Assembly: GCA_963585895.1 (NCBI GenBank)
Contig: OY757913.1
Coordinates: 106,389,312 to 106,453,311 of the forward strand
Direction of reading: 5' to 3'
DNA length: 64,000 nt
Origin: Sepioteuthis lessoniana
Taxonomy: Eukaryota > Mollusca > Cephalopoda > Myopsida > Loliginidae
The notes below the pieces were generated by a model. It was not told where the DNA came from. It saw nothing but the letters and a program-made list of their open reading frames with translations, and ran no database searches. Below, piece after piece: positions 1 to 10,919 of this stretch; the stretch's first letter is position 1, and each line of letters opens with the position of its first letter. The position numbers and the translations under genes were made by a program.

Positions 1-230
1 ACGACCAAGTAAGACGAATATGACATGCAGGGTACTGCAGAAAAACTAAGGACGAATTTATAAATGACGTTCATCTTTGAACACCTTCATGTGAATGTGT
101 CTGTATAGGCCAACCAGCAAGAACTTTTTACATCGGCTCTATACGGATATAGGATGTAGTTAGGAAGAAATGCCGGGAGTGGTGGATGATAGGGACAGAT
201 GGAAAGTTACAGTCAGTGAAATGATAATTA
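1..230 (+). mobile_element. APE-type LINE, 3' end fragment (diverged)
   Basis: A decayed copy of the C-terminus and 3' end of the same non-LTR retrotransposon seen better at 21858-22655, 30365-30612, 46020-46366 and 60124-60418. The wording around 'gacatgcag...actgcag' and 'gatgatagggacagatgg' corresponds to the RHAGHCW and NDREKW parts of those copies. It is 5'-truncated by the window edge or by the element itself and runs into a (TA)n microsatellite. Only weak reading frames remain, so this is a dead copy. Confidence 0.6.
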
Positions 231-237
231 TCAATAA

Positions 238-239
238 TA

Positions 240-270
<31 letters not shown>

Positions 271-296
271 TTCTGTTGCATATATATATATATATA
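238..296. repeat. (TA)n microsatellite
   Basis: Two TA runs separated by a short unique word, directly after the LINE fragment. Confidence 0.9.
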
Positions 297-319
297 GGTG
301 TGTTTGTTTGTGTGTATAT

Positions 320-830
320 TTTGGCAGCATTTCTTCATCAATACAAATTTTGTTGAACATAATAAACATTTTCTATTTACATATTTTCTTGTTGATCTGT
401 TCATATTGCCGTATTGCTTTTATCGTATTCGGCGGGAATTGATTGATGTATTTTACATAATTGTATATATCCCAAGTACTTTCTGCCCGACTTTGGGCCA
501 TCATCAGGGGAAGATCTATTACAGAAATGATGTAATTTTTGTTTTTGCACCACAACTATGTAAGAGCGTCTGTACCGTTGGAGTTTATAGCTTTTGCTTT
601 TAAATGTGTTTCTATAAATAGTGTCAGTAGCTAAAGACATTTAAGTACATTAGCACTGGTTTGAAAATTGATTCTGTTGAGTGTAGGTAGCATGTTTCTA
701 ATATGTAGTGCTTCGAGAATTTGTAGTTTTTGTTTGTTATTTTGATGTTCTAATATTGTTGTGTTGTCGGTGAGAATCTTTCGTAATTCTGTTGTTGGGC
801 ATGAATGTTTATTTCAATGGAACTTAAATA
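320..830 (-). mobile_element. Penelope-like element, 3' coding end plus terminal repeat region
   Basis: On the minus strand, 830 down to about 610 reads as the C-terminus of a Penelope-like reverse transcriptase/GIY-YIG protein: NNKQKLQILEALHIRNMLP followed by TLNRINF and ANVLKCL. Downstream lies a terminal region with a hammerhead-like motif (468-510) and a segment that recurs inverted at 990-1095. Penelope-like elements are known to carry minimal hammerhead ribozymes in their terminal repeats, which this matches. Only the 3' end is present; the reverse-transcriptase core is missing. A related C-terminal piece lies at 57920-58042. Family placement rests on the short protein match. Confidence 0.6.
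468..510 (-). ncRNA. hammerhead-ribozyme-like motif in the Penelope-like end
   Basis: The minus strand reads CUUCCC, core CUGAUGA, an imperfect GC-rich hairpin (UGGCCC / GGGCA), core GAAA, then G-UA-C and UU before GGGA. CCC before the core can pair with GGG after the presumed cleavage point as stem I, and stem III is one or two pairs, as in minimal Penelope-type hammerheads. Both conserved core boxes are intact. The fold is by eye only, and activity is not implied. Confidence 0.5.
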
Positions 831-989
831 GAAAGGTACATTGTAAGTCTCCTCGATAGGATAGTTGAGGTTAAACCAACATATTTATTATTATTATCAG
901 AGATACAATCTCCTAAAGGACATTTAAATTGATATATAACGTTTTTTTTTTTTTTTTTGCAAAACCCCAATTGAAGGAGGGGAATTATT

Positions 990-1095
990 TTTAATGACTA
1001 AGTACTTAAATGTCTTTAGCTACTGACACTATTTATAGAATCCCCGCCGAATACGATAAAAGCAATACGGAAATATGAATGGATCAACAAGATAA
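990..1095 (+). mobile_element. Penelope-like terminal segment, inverted copy
   Basis: The stretch is the reverse complement of two separate pieces of 370-655: first the 'cagtagctaaagacattt' piece, then the 'ttgatctgttcatat...gtattcggcggga' piece. The intervening 170 bases, including the hammerhead motif, are absent. With 320-830 it forms an inverted pair around a SINE-poor spacer, a layout common for Penelope-like ends. Confidence 0.55.
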
Positions 1096-1137
1096 TATTT
1101 GGACAGAAAATGTCTCTAATGTCCAACGAAATGTGGG

Positions 1138-1140
<3 letters not shown>

Positions 1141-1188
<48 letters not shown>
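1141..1188. repeat. (TA)n microsatellite
   Basis: A 46-base TA run beside the inverted Penelope-like segment. Confidence 0.95.
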
Positions 1189-1194
<6 letters not shown>

Positions 1195-1243
1195 GCATTT
1201 TGTTAATGCATGCTTCGGTTCCGTTTTTTTTTTTTTTTTTTGT

Positions 1244-1468
1244 GTGTAATGGCATATCAACCTTTGTGGGTTCTTTAACGCCAAAGCTATATTTGTTGAA
1301 AAGCCATAGTGGAATTATTTAATCTCTAGCTGAGGAGAGAAGGGATTTCATGCCTTTCGCAAGGTTGGTAGTCCGAAAGTGAATGTAATAAGAAACGTGG
1401 GTTTCGAACTTGTTTACCTCGACGCTGCAATCCAGGTTGTTAGCACCTACGTTTGGAGGACTTCCCTC
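1244..1468 (-). mobile_element. SINE A (old copy)
   Basis: Minus-oriented and strongly diverged copy of the SINE family best seen at 32312-32546. The 3' tail comes first on the plus strand ('atggcatatcaacctttgt'), then the central block, then the tRNA-like head ending in 'ggaggacttcc'. The head no longer has a clean Pol III B box. Confidence 0.7.
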
Positions 1469-2448
1469 TAATAAAATCTTTGCTATAAAGAACAATCTAT
1501 AGAATTTAAATCTGGACTCAAAAAATATTGAATTTATTCGAAAAATTTCGGGTTTCCAGCGTTTTCACTGATATCTCCTGTAATTCTTCAGGATGGTGCA
1601 ATTTGTTTTTATTGGATTAAGACAAAATTAATTTTCCTTGTCTCAAGAAAAAAGAGATACATCATCTACGTTTGAATTGTGAGAACTTCCAGACGTTAAT
1701 CAATGGTTTCATAACTAATGACTACATCGTACAAATAGTACAAAAGCATAGTAATCCCTAACATTCTTTCAAATGGTTTTTTTTTTAATGAATGCATTCT
1801 TCTTTGTTATTTTGTGGGGTGGCCCCAACATAAAGGTTGAAATGCCATTAAATGAACAATCTATCTAAAACAAACAAGAATATGTTGTTTTTAGTTTTTT
1901 AAAAATTGCTCAAATCCAGCTATAGCCTAAAATCATTAATTACTTTTAGAATGTACTCTGAGCAATATACTGAGAAATAGAATATCCATTAACTTTTAGA
2001 ATAAATTAAAACAGTTGCAGAATTAAATATCTAACTCATAAAATTCTCTCAATTGAACAAGATTCTTGCTTAAGGCCATGACTTTAATAGAAAAACTGAA
2101 TTTATAACATGAAAGAAGATAAATATATCAAACACTGCATCACTTCAAGAAATACATCTAGATTGATATTGTGTCTTTAAAGCTTTACACGTTATTGGAT
2201 TCAACATCAATATAAATTACCTAATACGAATTAATTTCAAACTTTCAAATACTTATTCAAAAGTTAAAAAATTCATTATTTTCTTATTTATTATCTAAAA
2301 CTGCAATACATTTTAAGCTGATCTTCGAAGCTATTCCTAAACACTTGCGAAATTGTTTAAATCCATAAATTTTAAAGCTCAAATTTTGTTTACATATGAA
2401 GCCAATTCAAAGGCAATGTACACATTCAGTGTTTAAATGTTCAAACCA
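1469..2448. other. unclassified AT-rich sequence
   Basis: No gene, RNA or repeat family was recognised. Short phased repeats such as 'acttttagaat' occur but no unit could be set. Confidence 0.5.
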
Positions 2449-2975
2449 ATCCAGCCAGTTGGGGTTATAGAACACACCGACTGCATTTTTGCAGACGGGT
2501 AAGACCCCTCCCCACCGACGAGTGTTCTAGATAAAACATGGTGAGGCTCCAGTAATGCTGGAGTACCCCTTCATTGGGATTGCTCCCAGTTCCATTCAGA
2601 CCCGGAGTAATAGCACCTAACAGGTTCCTATCTATGGGTCAAATAGAACTGTTCGACATTAAAAATGAGTGCAAACAAATGACTCATGGTAAATTGAATT
2701 GTTTAAGATCGAACTGTTTGATCATTTAACTGTGTGCAAACAAAAAAACTGGTTAGTTGAATTGCTAGTGTTATATTGCAATACGTGGAACCATTTAAAG
2801 TTGTTGACTTACGCTAAATTGAATTGTTAGATACAGAATTGTTTGATCATTTAATTGCGTATACCTACAAAATGTGTTCGCAGATCATATATATTGCATA
2901 TAAATGTAAAAACAGGATTTGGCATTAGATAACTAAAAATGATTGATATGACATAAAATTAAACCAAACCAAATT
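2449..2975 (+). mobile_element. repeat C, full-length-like copy
   Basis: A 530-base interspersed repeat. Its 5' block carries 'gactgcat...gcagacgggtaagacccc' and 'ggagtaccccttcattg'. The middle consists of repeated 'caaacaaatgact...aactgtttgatcatttaactg' units. The 3' end is 'ggcattagataact...gatatgacataaaa' followed by an AACC-rich tail. At least 14 copies occur in the window. It has no reading frame and no clear Pol III promoter, so it may be a SINE-like or other non-autonomous retroposon. Its 3' end is nearly that of SINE A. Confidence 0.8.
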
Positions 2976-3070
2976 TCTAAATGTAGGCAGTCTGGAAAAG
3001 CCGCTAATATTAAACAAATTTATATATTTTTATTTTTGTTTAACAACGTTTATGTTATTAGTCTTTATTT

Positions 3071-3109
3071 CATACACACACACACACACCCACACACACA
3101 CACATACAT

Positions 3110-3192
<83 letters not shown>
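3071..3192. repeat. (CA)n(TA)n compound microsatellite
   Basis: CA repeats with small interruptions, then a long TA run. Confidence 0.95.
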
Positions 3193-3195
<3 letters not shown>

Positions 3196-4015
3196 AAAAA
3201 AAATACTTCTTTGGTGTCATTATAAATTTATGTCAGGTTGTGAAACTATCATCAGATGTATAAATAAAATTTATATTTGGGTCTTCTAATATTGCTTCCT
3301 GTTCGAAAAGGATTTGAATTTTTTTTAATTAGAATAATTCTTAAAATATACTTTATCATATATTTTAATCAAGAAAAATTTTTATCCGTGGAGATATTAC
3401 ATCCATTATTATTTTTCATTTATACAATGTTTACACGATCCAATATAAAACACAAAAAAAACTGTTACCTCTAATTTGAATACTACGGAAAATTAAAAAC
3501 TAATTCCAGAAAAAGTAAATATTGGTACGCTTTATTTAAATTTAAAGACACAATTTCATACGTTCGTTGAAACTATCATGTTTTATCAATATCAAATAAT
3601 TGAATTCTTTTTATCAAGAAATAATAATCAAATGCTGGTCTTTACAAAATCTAATTCTAACAATTAAAATTATCGTAAAATTTCATATTATTTATATTAA
3701 GAAGAAATTAACATATCTAATGTTAAGTCAATTGTAATAAGCAAAGAATTAATATGTAATTCACATATCGAATGATAAGTTACCGTAAAAAGTAAAAAAA
3801 TTTACATGTAATAGATATTCTATTAATGTAACTAAAACTTTATAATATAAATAAATTAAAAATTCGCTTCATAAACTTTTATTTTCCTAGAGCAAAAAAT
3901 GGTGTAATAAATAACGGGGTAGTTTCAGGATAATTCCTACTTGTTATAAGTCTATTAATCTTTATTTGATTATTTTTTAATTTTATTATCTTCTTGATTA
4001 CACGAATTATTATTA
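3193..4015. other. unclassified AT-rich sequence
   Basis: Nothing recognised; the composition is strongly AT. Confidence 0.5.
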
Positions 4016-4039
4016 TAGCCATTATAATTATTATTTTTA

Positions 4040-4616
4040 GTCCTTTTCGAGTCTTTCATACTGGTGTTAGCCGATGGTTTCTCACTGGAGTATACGTGAC
4101 AGGAAGTCCCAGCACTCTTCTCAATATTCTGTCTTAACTTTATAATGCTGTAGTTTGGATGGTCTCCACTCGTCCTCTTATTTCCAAGTCTTCCAGTCCC
4201 TTTATTAATAATTTGGTGACTTTAACAAGAGCACCAATTACAATTGGTAAGAACGTCGCTTTGATGTTCCATAGTTTCTACGAAAGGTCCGGGCACTTAT
4301 TCTTCTTTTTGCTTTCCTTCAATTTTACTATGTGGTCTGCTGCCACAGCAAAGTCCACAATTTTGCAAGATCTCTTTTGTTGTTGTTGTTGATTATTATA
4401 AGGTCTGGTCGTCTGACCAAGATTAGGTGATCCGATTGTATGCTAAAATCCCATTGGAGTTTATGTGTCTCATTCACCAGGACAGATTATGAATTGTGCA
4501 TATACCATTTTTTCGCATCGTCAAACTTCAATTTCATGCACGATTCCAATGGATCACTTTGCCCATGCAGTCGAGACTGGTCTTATATTCTTTCAGTGCT
4601 AATTTGCTTAATCCAC
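4040..4616 (-). mobile_element. REL-endonuclease LINE, 3' end (older copy)
   Basis: The minus strand encodes decayed C-terminal parts of a non-LTR retrotransposon with a restriction-like endonuclease. Near 4140-4280 it reads as IPIVIGA...VTK...LEDLE...RVETIQT-type sequence, and towards 4400-4600 as the region around the RPDL endonuclease motif. Frames are broken. It abuts another 3' end of the same family (4620-4873), so one copy is inserted next to the other. The family is best preserved at 52388-53305. Confidence 0.75.
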
Positions 4617-4871
4617 TTATTATTATTTTACTCATTAGAGTTTTTCACATCAGTATTAGCTGATGGTCTTTCACTGGATTCTGAGTGACAGCAAGTCTCC
4701 TCAAGTCTCCAGAACTCGTCTCAGGATTCTGACTGTTCTCAGCCAACTTCCAAGTCCTCCAGGCCTTTTAATAATCCTTTAGTTATTATGCCTAAAGCAC
4801 CAATCACAATTGGCACAATCGTTACTTTCATGTTCCACAGCTTTTTCAATTCTCTAGAAAGGTCGAGGTAC

Positions 4872-4905
<34 letters not shown>
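4617..4905 (-). mobile_element. REL-endonuclease LINE, short 3' end with trinucleotide tail
   Basis: Minus-strand copy whose 3' tail is the TTA-rich stretch at 4617-4633 and whose body carries the end of the ORF: the reverse complement of 'aagtctccagaactcgtctca' encodes the ILRR.LET end, and 4790-4860 encodes the IPIVIGA region. It is severely 5'-truncated at 4873, where an (ATT)n run begins. The truncation is typical of target-primed reverse transcription. Confidence 0.75.
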
Positions 4906-4908
<3 letters not shown>

Positions 4909-5328
4909 TGCTACTTTTTTTCTAACTAGTATCGACATTAAATGTTGAAAATGTTGAAAATTTTGACATTATAACCTTCATTTTCCTCTTCAATTTTTAT
5001 ATTCATAATTATTATTATATTAGTTTAAAGCTATTTTTGTGTCGACATTTCAATATTAGTCGTGATAGATTTATTATACCGTTATATATATATATCTGTA
5101 ACATAAGTGGAAAGAAAACTCAATGGAGTGCCATTACGGTATAATAAACCTATTACAACTAATATTGAAATGTCGACACAAAAATAGCTTTAAACTAATA
5201 TAATAATAATCATGAATATAAAAATTGAAGAGGAAAATGAAGGTTATAATGTTAAAATAGATGAATGTGAGTCAGATTTTCAACATTTAATGTCGATACT
5301 AGTTAGAAAAAAAGTAGCAATATAATAA
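4902..5328. mobile_element. foldback (palindromic) element
   Basis: Arm 4902-5082 is the near-perfect reverse complement of arm 5136-5328, with a 53-base spacer containing (TA)n. The outer ends are 'ttattatattgctac' and its complement. The right arm has about 20 extra bases. The arms are so alike that the structure must be young or kept alike by conversion. No transposase is visible. It could be a non-autonomous foldback transposon or a local inverted duplication. Confidence 0.8.
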
Positions 5329-5329
5329 A

Positions 5330-5378
5330 ATACACACACACTCACACATATATATATACGTGTGTGTGTTATGGTCAA
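5330..5378. repeat. (CA)n/(TA)n/(TG)n microsatellite
   Basis: Short mixed dinucleotide runs flank the palindrome. Confidence 0.8.
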
Positions 5379-5598
5379 AGGGAGGTTGAAATGATGACAC
5401 GACTTGGGAATGAGTGATAAAAAAAATCAAAGGAATACAGTAAATACATAAACGATTGCTGGGAGAAACCTCTGCTTAGCTTAACACAATTATGAACATT
5501 ACAACGGTTCTTGGTGACGGCTCGCCCGAGACTGCGCAGAAGAGACCTTAGCCGGTATGGGTCACATGAAGACGAGCCCATCGGTTTGGAAGACACCC

Positions 5599-5601
<3 letters not shown>

Positions 5602-5632
<31 letters not shown>

Positions 5633-5676
5633 CTTATTTATTTATTTATATTTGTGTGTGTGTGTGTGTGTGTGTA
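5602..5676. repeat. (TA)n-(TTTA)n-(TG)n microsatellite
   Basis: Compound simple repeat upstream of a minus repeat C. Confidence 0.9.
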
Positions 5677-5708
5677 CGAGGAAGGACTTGAAAGCTCTTA
5701 AGTTTAGT

Positions 5709-6045
5709 TTTGTTTGGCTTGATTTGGTTTCATGGCATATCAACTATTGTAGTATGTTTAATGCCAAATCTACTTTTATGCATATAAACAGTTCAATTTC
5801 AAACAATTCAGTTTAGCATGAGTACACTTTTTAGTTCAATTTAATCCATAGATAGGTGCTACCACTCCGGGCCAGAGTGGACCTGGGAGCGATGGCAATA
5901 AAGGGGTACTTCGCATTCTTTAAAGCTCCTGCATTACTGGAACGTCGCCAGTTTCTTTAGTGTCATGTCCTAGAAACAGGTTTGGGAAATCTTACCCCTA
6001 CGCTGAGATGAAGTCGATATAATTTGCACCCAGTTGGCTCTACCA
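5709..6045 (-). mobile_element. repeat C, shortened copy
   Basis: The tail comes first ('ggtttcatggcatatcaacta'), then one internal unit, then the 'ctccgggccagagtggacctg' and 'ttgcacccagttgg' 5' block. It lacks most of the internal units present in longer copies. Confidence 0.8.
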
Positions 6046-6241
6046 AAAGCTCATAAGATTCAAACTTTTATGTTGATGTCATATCTACTATCGATTATGT
6101 TTTTACCTGAGGATTCAAGCACTGCAACACCGATGGAAGATATGCATAGACTGCAGGTGGGACTCTATTCAGAAATAAACCTCATTTGGTCATATTCCAT
6201 GAGAGTATCTAGTTCAGCTTCAGCCACCCTATAGAAATATA

Positions 6242-6298
6242 TGTATGTGTGCGTGTATGTGTGCGCTTGTGTGTGTGTGTGTGTGTGTGTGTGTGGTG
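6242..6298. repeat. (TG)n microsatellite
   Basis: Interrupted TG run. Confidence 0.9.
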
Positions 6299-6510
6299 GT
6301 ATCTTTGGAAATACATAGATAGCATATGCAGCCTTAGCAACGGTTTAATGTTTCCTACAAGTGCCACGAAATTTTGTCTCATTTCTTGCTAAAATTTGTA
6401 TTATTGTTTCCATGACCATGATGATTGTTTCCAGGTAATTCTACGCCCTCTAATTAGGGTTTATACTCGTCAGAGGTATAAAAAAAACACTCCATAAAAT
6501 GAAGTGTTCT

Positions 6511-6750
6511 GGTTTGGTTTCTTTGTTTAATGGCATATCAACTCTTTATAGGTTATTTAATGCCAAAGCCATTCTCCTAGAAGAAGAGTAGTGATACTCT
6601 TTAACCCACAGCTGGGAGGATAAGGAGGTTCATACCTTTCCCAAGGGTATTTGTCCGAAATTGAACGTAATAGCGCGACTGGAGTTCGAACTCGCTTACT
6701 ACAATTTCGCAGTCCATCGCTTTAACCATTACACCACGAGGACACCCCCC
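6511..6750 (-). mobile_element. SINE A
   Basis: A 240-base tRNA-derived SINE. From its 5' end (6750, minus strand) it has a tRNA-like head, 'gtgtaatggttaaagcgatg' as A-box region and 'gagttcgaactccag' as B-box region. Next comes the central block 'cttgggaaaggtatgaac' through 'cccacagctgggagg', then the 3' tail 'ttaaataacctataaagag' through 'gatatgccattaaac'. No protein is encoded. The ORF predicted here is a by-product of the SINE. Confidence 0.85.
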
Positions 6751-7663
6751 TGAAGTTTCCTGATCACACCGAATAATTAATGAAAACATCTCAGCCCTGC
6801 TAAGAAAAGGAGGACCAAGAGCTCCAAAATGTATATACTTTTTCACATATTTGTCTTTGAGTGAAGTAGACAACGCGCAGCATTTTATACGTTTCATAAA
6901 CCATTTCTATAAAAAAAATGCTTTTTTTAAAAAATGAAGAAAAAAAGATTGATCCCCTACTTTGGCCAAGTACTAACTTTCTTTTTATTTGGTACAAAGA
7001 CACGAATATGAGTTCTTTAATAAGATTCTGACTCACTGCAACATCGATGGACCGAGATACTAGCATGCAAGGTACTATTATAAAGAGAAGTGACCTTTTT
7101 TAATTTACTTCCTTGCGAATGTTTCCCAATGCAATACATTCCCAATGCAGTCGTTATTTTGACTTGGACTGCAGGTTCCCTACCCATAATTTGATGAATA
7201 GCTGAAGAAACACCGTTAGTTTTTCATATATAACCTTCTCTTTGGCCAAGATATTCTTCCTCGTTTGTCAGATCTCGAACTGTTGAAGAACGTAGCTGGT
7301 TATTTATTGAGAGCAAACAATACAGAGAATCAATTACTGGAAACTAAATCTAAGGCTTTCTTGCCAGACTCCGATAATAAATAACTCCCTTTTCTCTTTG
7401 GCTCAGCAGGAATATTTTTTCCATCGGACTATTCACACCTGTGTCTTTAAGCCAATGCCAACAACTTCGAGATACAAGATAGGGTCATTTCAAAGGAACC
7501 ACAGTTTTATGATTACCCTAAGCTCAAAAATTGACGAAGTATGGCGCGACAGAACAAAATGAAATAATTCTCTAATAGTTTGCTAAGGCCCCGACGAAAT
7601 GTTCAGAGAAGATTCGTCTTGGTTCTTCTTAGGTCAGAATTCAACCTTAAATTAAAAGATCAG
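6751..7663. other. unclassified sequence
   Basis: No family recognised. Balanced composition and short frames only. Confidence 0.4.
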
Positions 7664-8872
7664 TCTACAGGGGCTGTAGAATACACCAACAGCATCTCTC
7701 AAAAACTGTAATACCCCTGCTTAACGACACTAAACTATGTGATGGTGACGCTCTAGTAATACCAGAGACTTGGAGAATGCAGTGTACTTCTTCATTGCCA
7801 TCGCTCCCGGTTCCATTCTTACCTGGAGAGGTAACACCTGATATGGTATTATATATAGGTCAAATAGAAGTTTTTATTCAAACTGAGTGCAAACAAATGT
7901 ATCATGCTAAACTCTATTGTTTGAAATAAAACTGTTTGGTCATTTAACTGTGTGTAAAAAAATGACTGATATTTCACTGAATTGTTAGTGATATATAACA
8001 ATACTTGGAACTATTTAACTTTGATGACATATGCTAAACTGAATTGTTTGAGATAGAACTGTTTGATCATTTAACTGAGTATAAAAAAATTATTAATGAT
8101 ACATAGCTATGATTGGTACGATTTAACTGGATGCAAGTGAATGAGTAATTTTGAATAGAATGATTTTTGATAGCAATATTGTATGCACAAAATGTATAAT
8201 ATTGAATAGAATTATAAGTGTGAGATAGCAATAATTGAAACCATTATCCGTCTCAAAAAAATAGCAATACGAGTGAGCATACAAATTAGTTCTAGATCAT
8301 TTGACAATGAAATTGCTTAGAAACTAATACCTTACATATCATGTATATCTTTTCTAATGTGTGCAAACAAATGACTAATGTTAAATTATCAATATTACGT
8401 ATAAATACTTGAAACAATTTTAAGAAATGAGTTCAAGCTTGTTGAAAAGTATATCTACAAAATATGTATACGTATTTACCCAACCCCTCCGCTCGGGCAG
8501 GATATGACACACGGTCAATTTTTAAGCGGAGTTTAACAGGTTTCAATTCAGAGTATTCCTTCTAGACTAGTTGCCGCACCAAGGCTGAAGAACTTAGTCT
8601 GTCCTACTATTTACCCATAGCTGGAGGGAGAATAATTGGATTCATACCTTTCCCAAGGGTATTAGTGCTATGCGAAATGCAATCAGTTTCGTCCAGTGTT
8701 TGAACTCGTGTCGCCGTGTCCATTTCCTACGACAAAAACCATTACACCACAGAAACCTCCAAAATGTGTATACAAATCATAGAATTTATTATATATGTAC
8801 AAATAAGATTTGGCATTGAATAACCAACAAGAATTGATATTTCATTAAACGAAACGAAACCAAACCAAATAA
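7664..8872 (+). mobile_element. repeat C, long copy split by SINE B
   Basis: The 5' block begins 'ggggctgtagaatacacc', many internal 'actgtttgatcatttaactg' units follow, and the 3' end 'ggcattgaataacc' with AACC tail lies at 8805-8872. A minus-strand SINE B at 8472-8759 interrupts it and is flanked by near-identical 13-base duplications (aaaatatgtatac / aaaatgtgtatac). Repeat C was therefore here first. Confidence 0.8.
8472..8759 (-). mobile_element. SINE B inserted in repeat C
   Basis: Full-length minus copy. The 3' end is 'cccgagcggaggggttggg' with complement visible at 8478-8500, the central block carries 'cccatagctggaggg', and the tRNA-like head has 'gtgtaatggtttttgtcgta' and 'gagttcaaacactgg'. 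The target-site duplication is about 13 bases with one mismatch, a sign of LINE-driven insertion. Confidence 0.85.
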
Positions 8873-9760
8873 AAATTTTAGTATTACAGTCGTTGTTTAA
8901 AATCTAAGGTTACAAAAAATAACGTCGACCGTAAGAGCTTAAAGCTTAGTATTAGAGTCACTTACCAATACATGCTCCATCCGCTGGGCGCAAGTTTTTA
9001 TGCAATAAGATATATAAAATTAGAACGACGAACGAAACTAAATTCGACCGCATATAAAAAGATCACGCTTGCTTTTATTTCATTCTTATTAATTTTTATT
9101 CAGCATTATATATAAGGTTGTTTTTAATATCACTGAAAATATAATAATAATATTAGAAAGCAATATCATCAAGTAATCATTTATCAATAAAACCTGCTTT
9201 TTTTTTTAAACCAGTATGCATTTTATTCACGCTATATTATATATACCTTTATTTTTTAGTGATATATATAACGCATATCGCAGGATTTTAAACGCATTGA
9301 TACCAAGGGTTTACACTTCTTGGTTTTCTGAGGGCCAACTAGAATTCACGTTAGGTGGGTGTTATCAAGCCAACCTCAAGTTCTCAGTGAGAACTTCCTT
9401 AAGGCAGCAGCTGAGGTGCCTCAAAATTCGATTGCTGGCAGGAGCAAGGCTTTTTTTGTAATGGCCCCGCATGTGTCTCGATTTGTGTGTGGCTTCCCGG
9501 TATAAAATGACCTTCAGTCAAATACTAACTTCGATTAAATAACATTAGCTGTTTACAGACAAATCGCACCCTGCAAAACTTGTATAGCGATACTGTCAAT
9601 AAATAAGATGCTTATTAAGATTAGATAAGGATTATTTAATAATCTTTGATAAATAAGATCGCATAAATAACTGAAGGAATAGTGACATTTGTGGTGACGT
9701 ACCTTCCCTTACTGACAGATGATTAGTTTCAATTATGATATAATCTAAGTTTGGTAATAA
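8873..9760. other. unclassified sequence
   Basis: Nothing assigned. A local GC-richer patch at 9330-9470 has no recognised homology. Confidence 0.4.
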
Positions 9761-10343
9761 TGTTATATTGTCATCTACAGCATCATAACGACACGATAAA
9801 TAAACAGACGAGCGAAGATTCTTTATAAAAATATGTACCTCTCACTTTATTGTAAGATTTGAAAAGGGTTACTCAATGTTTGTGTGTGAGAGGGAGTTGG
9901 AGACCGAACAGAGACTGCAACATTTTGACCCCTACTCTTATGGCCGTCAGCGTTGTGTCTTTTTTGTTCTCCTGATGCTCAACCGGAAGCCCAGCGGCCC
10001 AACTCTCTGCTGGATGATGGCTTTCTTTACTGCAACTTATCAGCATCTTCTCTGGACTCCAACTCATCAGGGCCCCAAGCCTCTTCGGCCTGGTGTGGCT
10101 TTCCCTACCACATCTCGTTTATAACTCCGTTTCCAACTGGAACTGCAACTGGAACTTTCTTGACTGAGTTATATAATAGTTCAACGTACACTTAATCGCC
10201 TACTCGACCTTTCGTCATTTCGTCAGCCAATTTCCGCCCACGTGATTTCCTCTCATAACTGCCATTAGAATGTGTCACTTCCTTCCGGTGCATCACTCTG
10301 AATGGCATTTTTGGCCGGATCGTAGATCAAAATGCCACAATAA
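9761..10343 (+). mobile_element. D-family LTR-like element (probable solo LTR)
   Basis: Related along its length to 42386-42821 (same direction) and 36041-36522 (opposite direction). Shared landmarks are 'ataaaaatatgtacctctcac', the stretch naming an inverted 'caaccggaagcccagcggcc', and 'gagttatataatagttc'. The ends are of the TG...CA type. There is a TATA-like word and an AATAAA-like word but no coding region. Age: moderately old, from the divergence among the three copies. The exact right end and duplication are ambiguous. Confidence 0.55.
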
Positions 10344-10556
10344 TACCAGATTTTACTTAAATGTTTGATTTGCTTTGATTTGGTCTATCTGTTCTTCTTC
10401 GACAAAGAGGATAGTTTAATTTTTTTTAAATCCTCGATAGGGGTTCAAAAAATAGTCAGTTGGAAACCATACTGCAGCAAGAAGTAACTTATCCTACAGA
10501 ATTTAAATTTGTACATTTCAATATTAATCGTCTTACAATAATATTCTTCAGGAAGT
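10344..10556. other. unclassified sequence
   Basis: No feature recognised between the D element and a SINE B relic. Confidence 0.4.
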
Positions 10557-10822
10557 ATACATAGTGTAACGGTTTTCATGGTTGAATGTGGAGTTGGCGA
10601 CCCGAGTTCAAATCCTAGACGTGTCCATTTGCATTCTACTTTGTGCTTATGGAGTTGGAAAATTCAGGAATACATCTCCTGACAATTTACTTTTGCCTTG
10701 AATAGACAACCACTCTAAGAGAAAGAAAAAAAATCTAAAGTCAAAGCAGCTGTGCTATGTTTTAAAATTAACCTTGTGTTACAAGCGGCCAATCGCGGAG
10801 GGGTTGGGTAAATACATAAAAT
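10557..10822 (+). mobile_element. SINE B, old copy
   Basis: The head 'gagttcaaatcctagacgtg' and the 3' end 'cgcggaggggttgggtaaata' are clear, but the centre is strongly altered. Confidence 0.7.
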
Positions 10823-10919
10823 TGTTTGGTGACATTTAATTATGTGTTAGCAACTCGGTTTATTGATACTTCTTCAAACTGGAAGTGATAAAGAGTTGAA
10901 AAAACTTAGAGCTAATTTA

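Noticed and set aside
4155-4392. plus-strand ORF beginning MVSTRPL, also seen at 52549 and 53417
   Set aside because: Its recurrence is due to the LINE copies; the conserved frame is on the minus strand.
5511-5816. 101-codon ORF with Tyr-Ile repeats
   Set aside because: Largely a translated (TA)n/(TTTA)n/(TG)n microsatellite plus repeat C.
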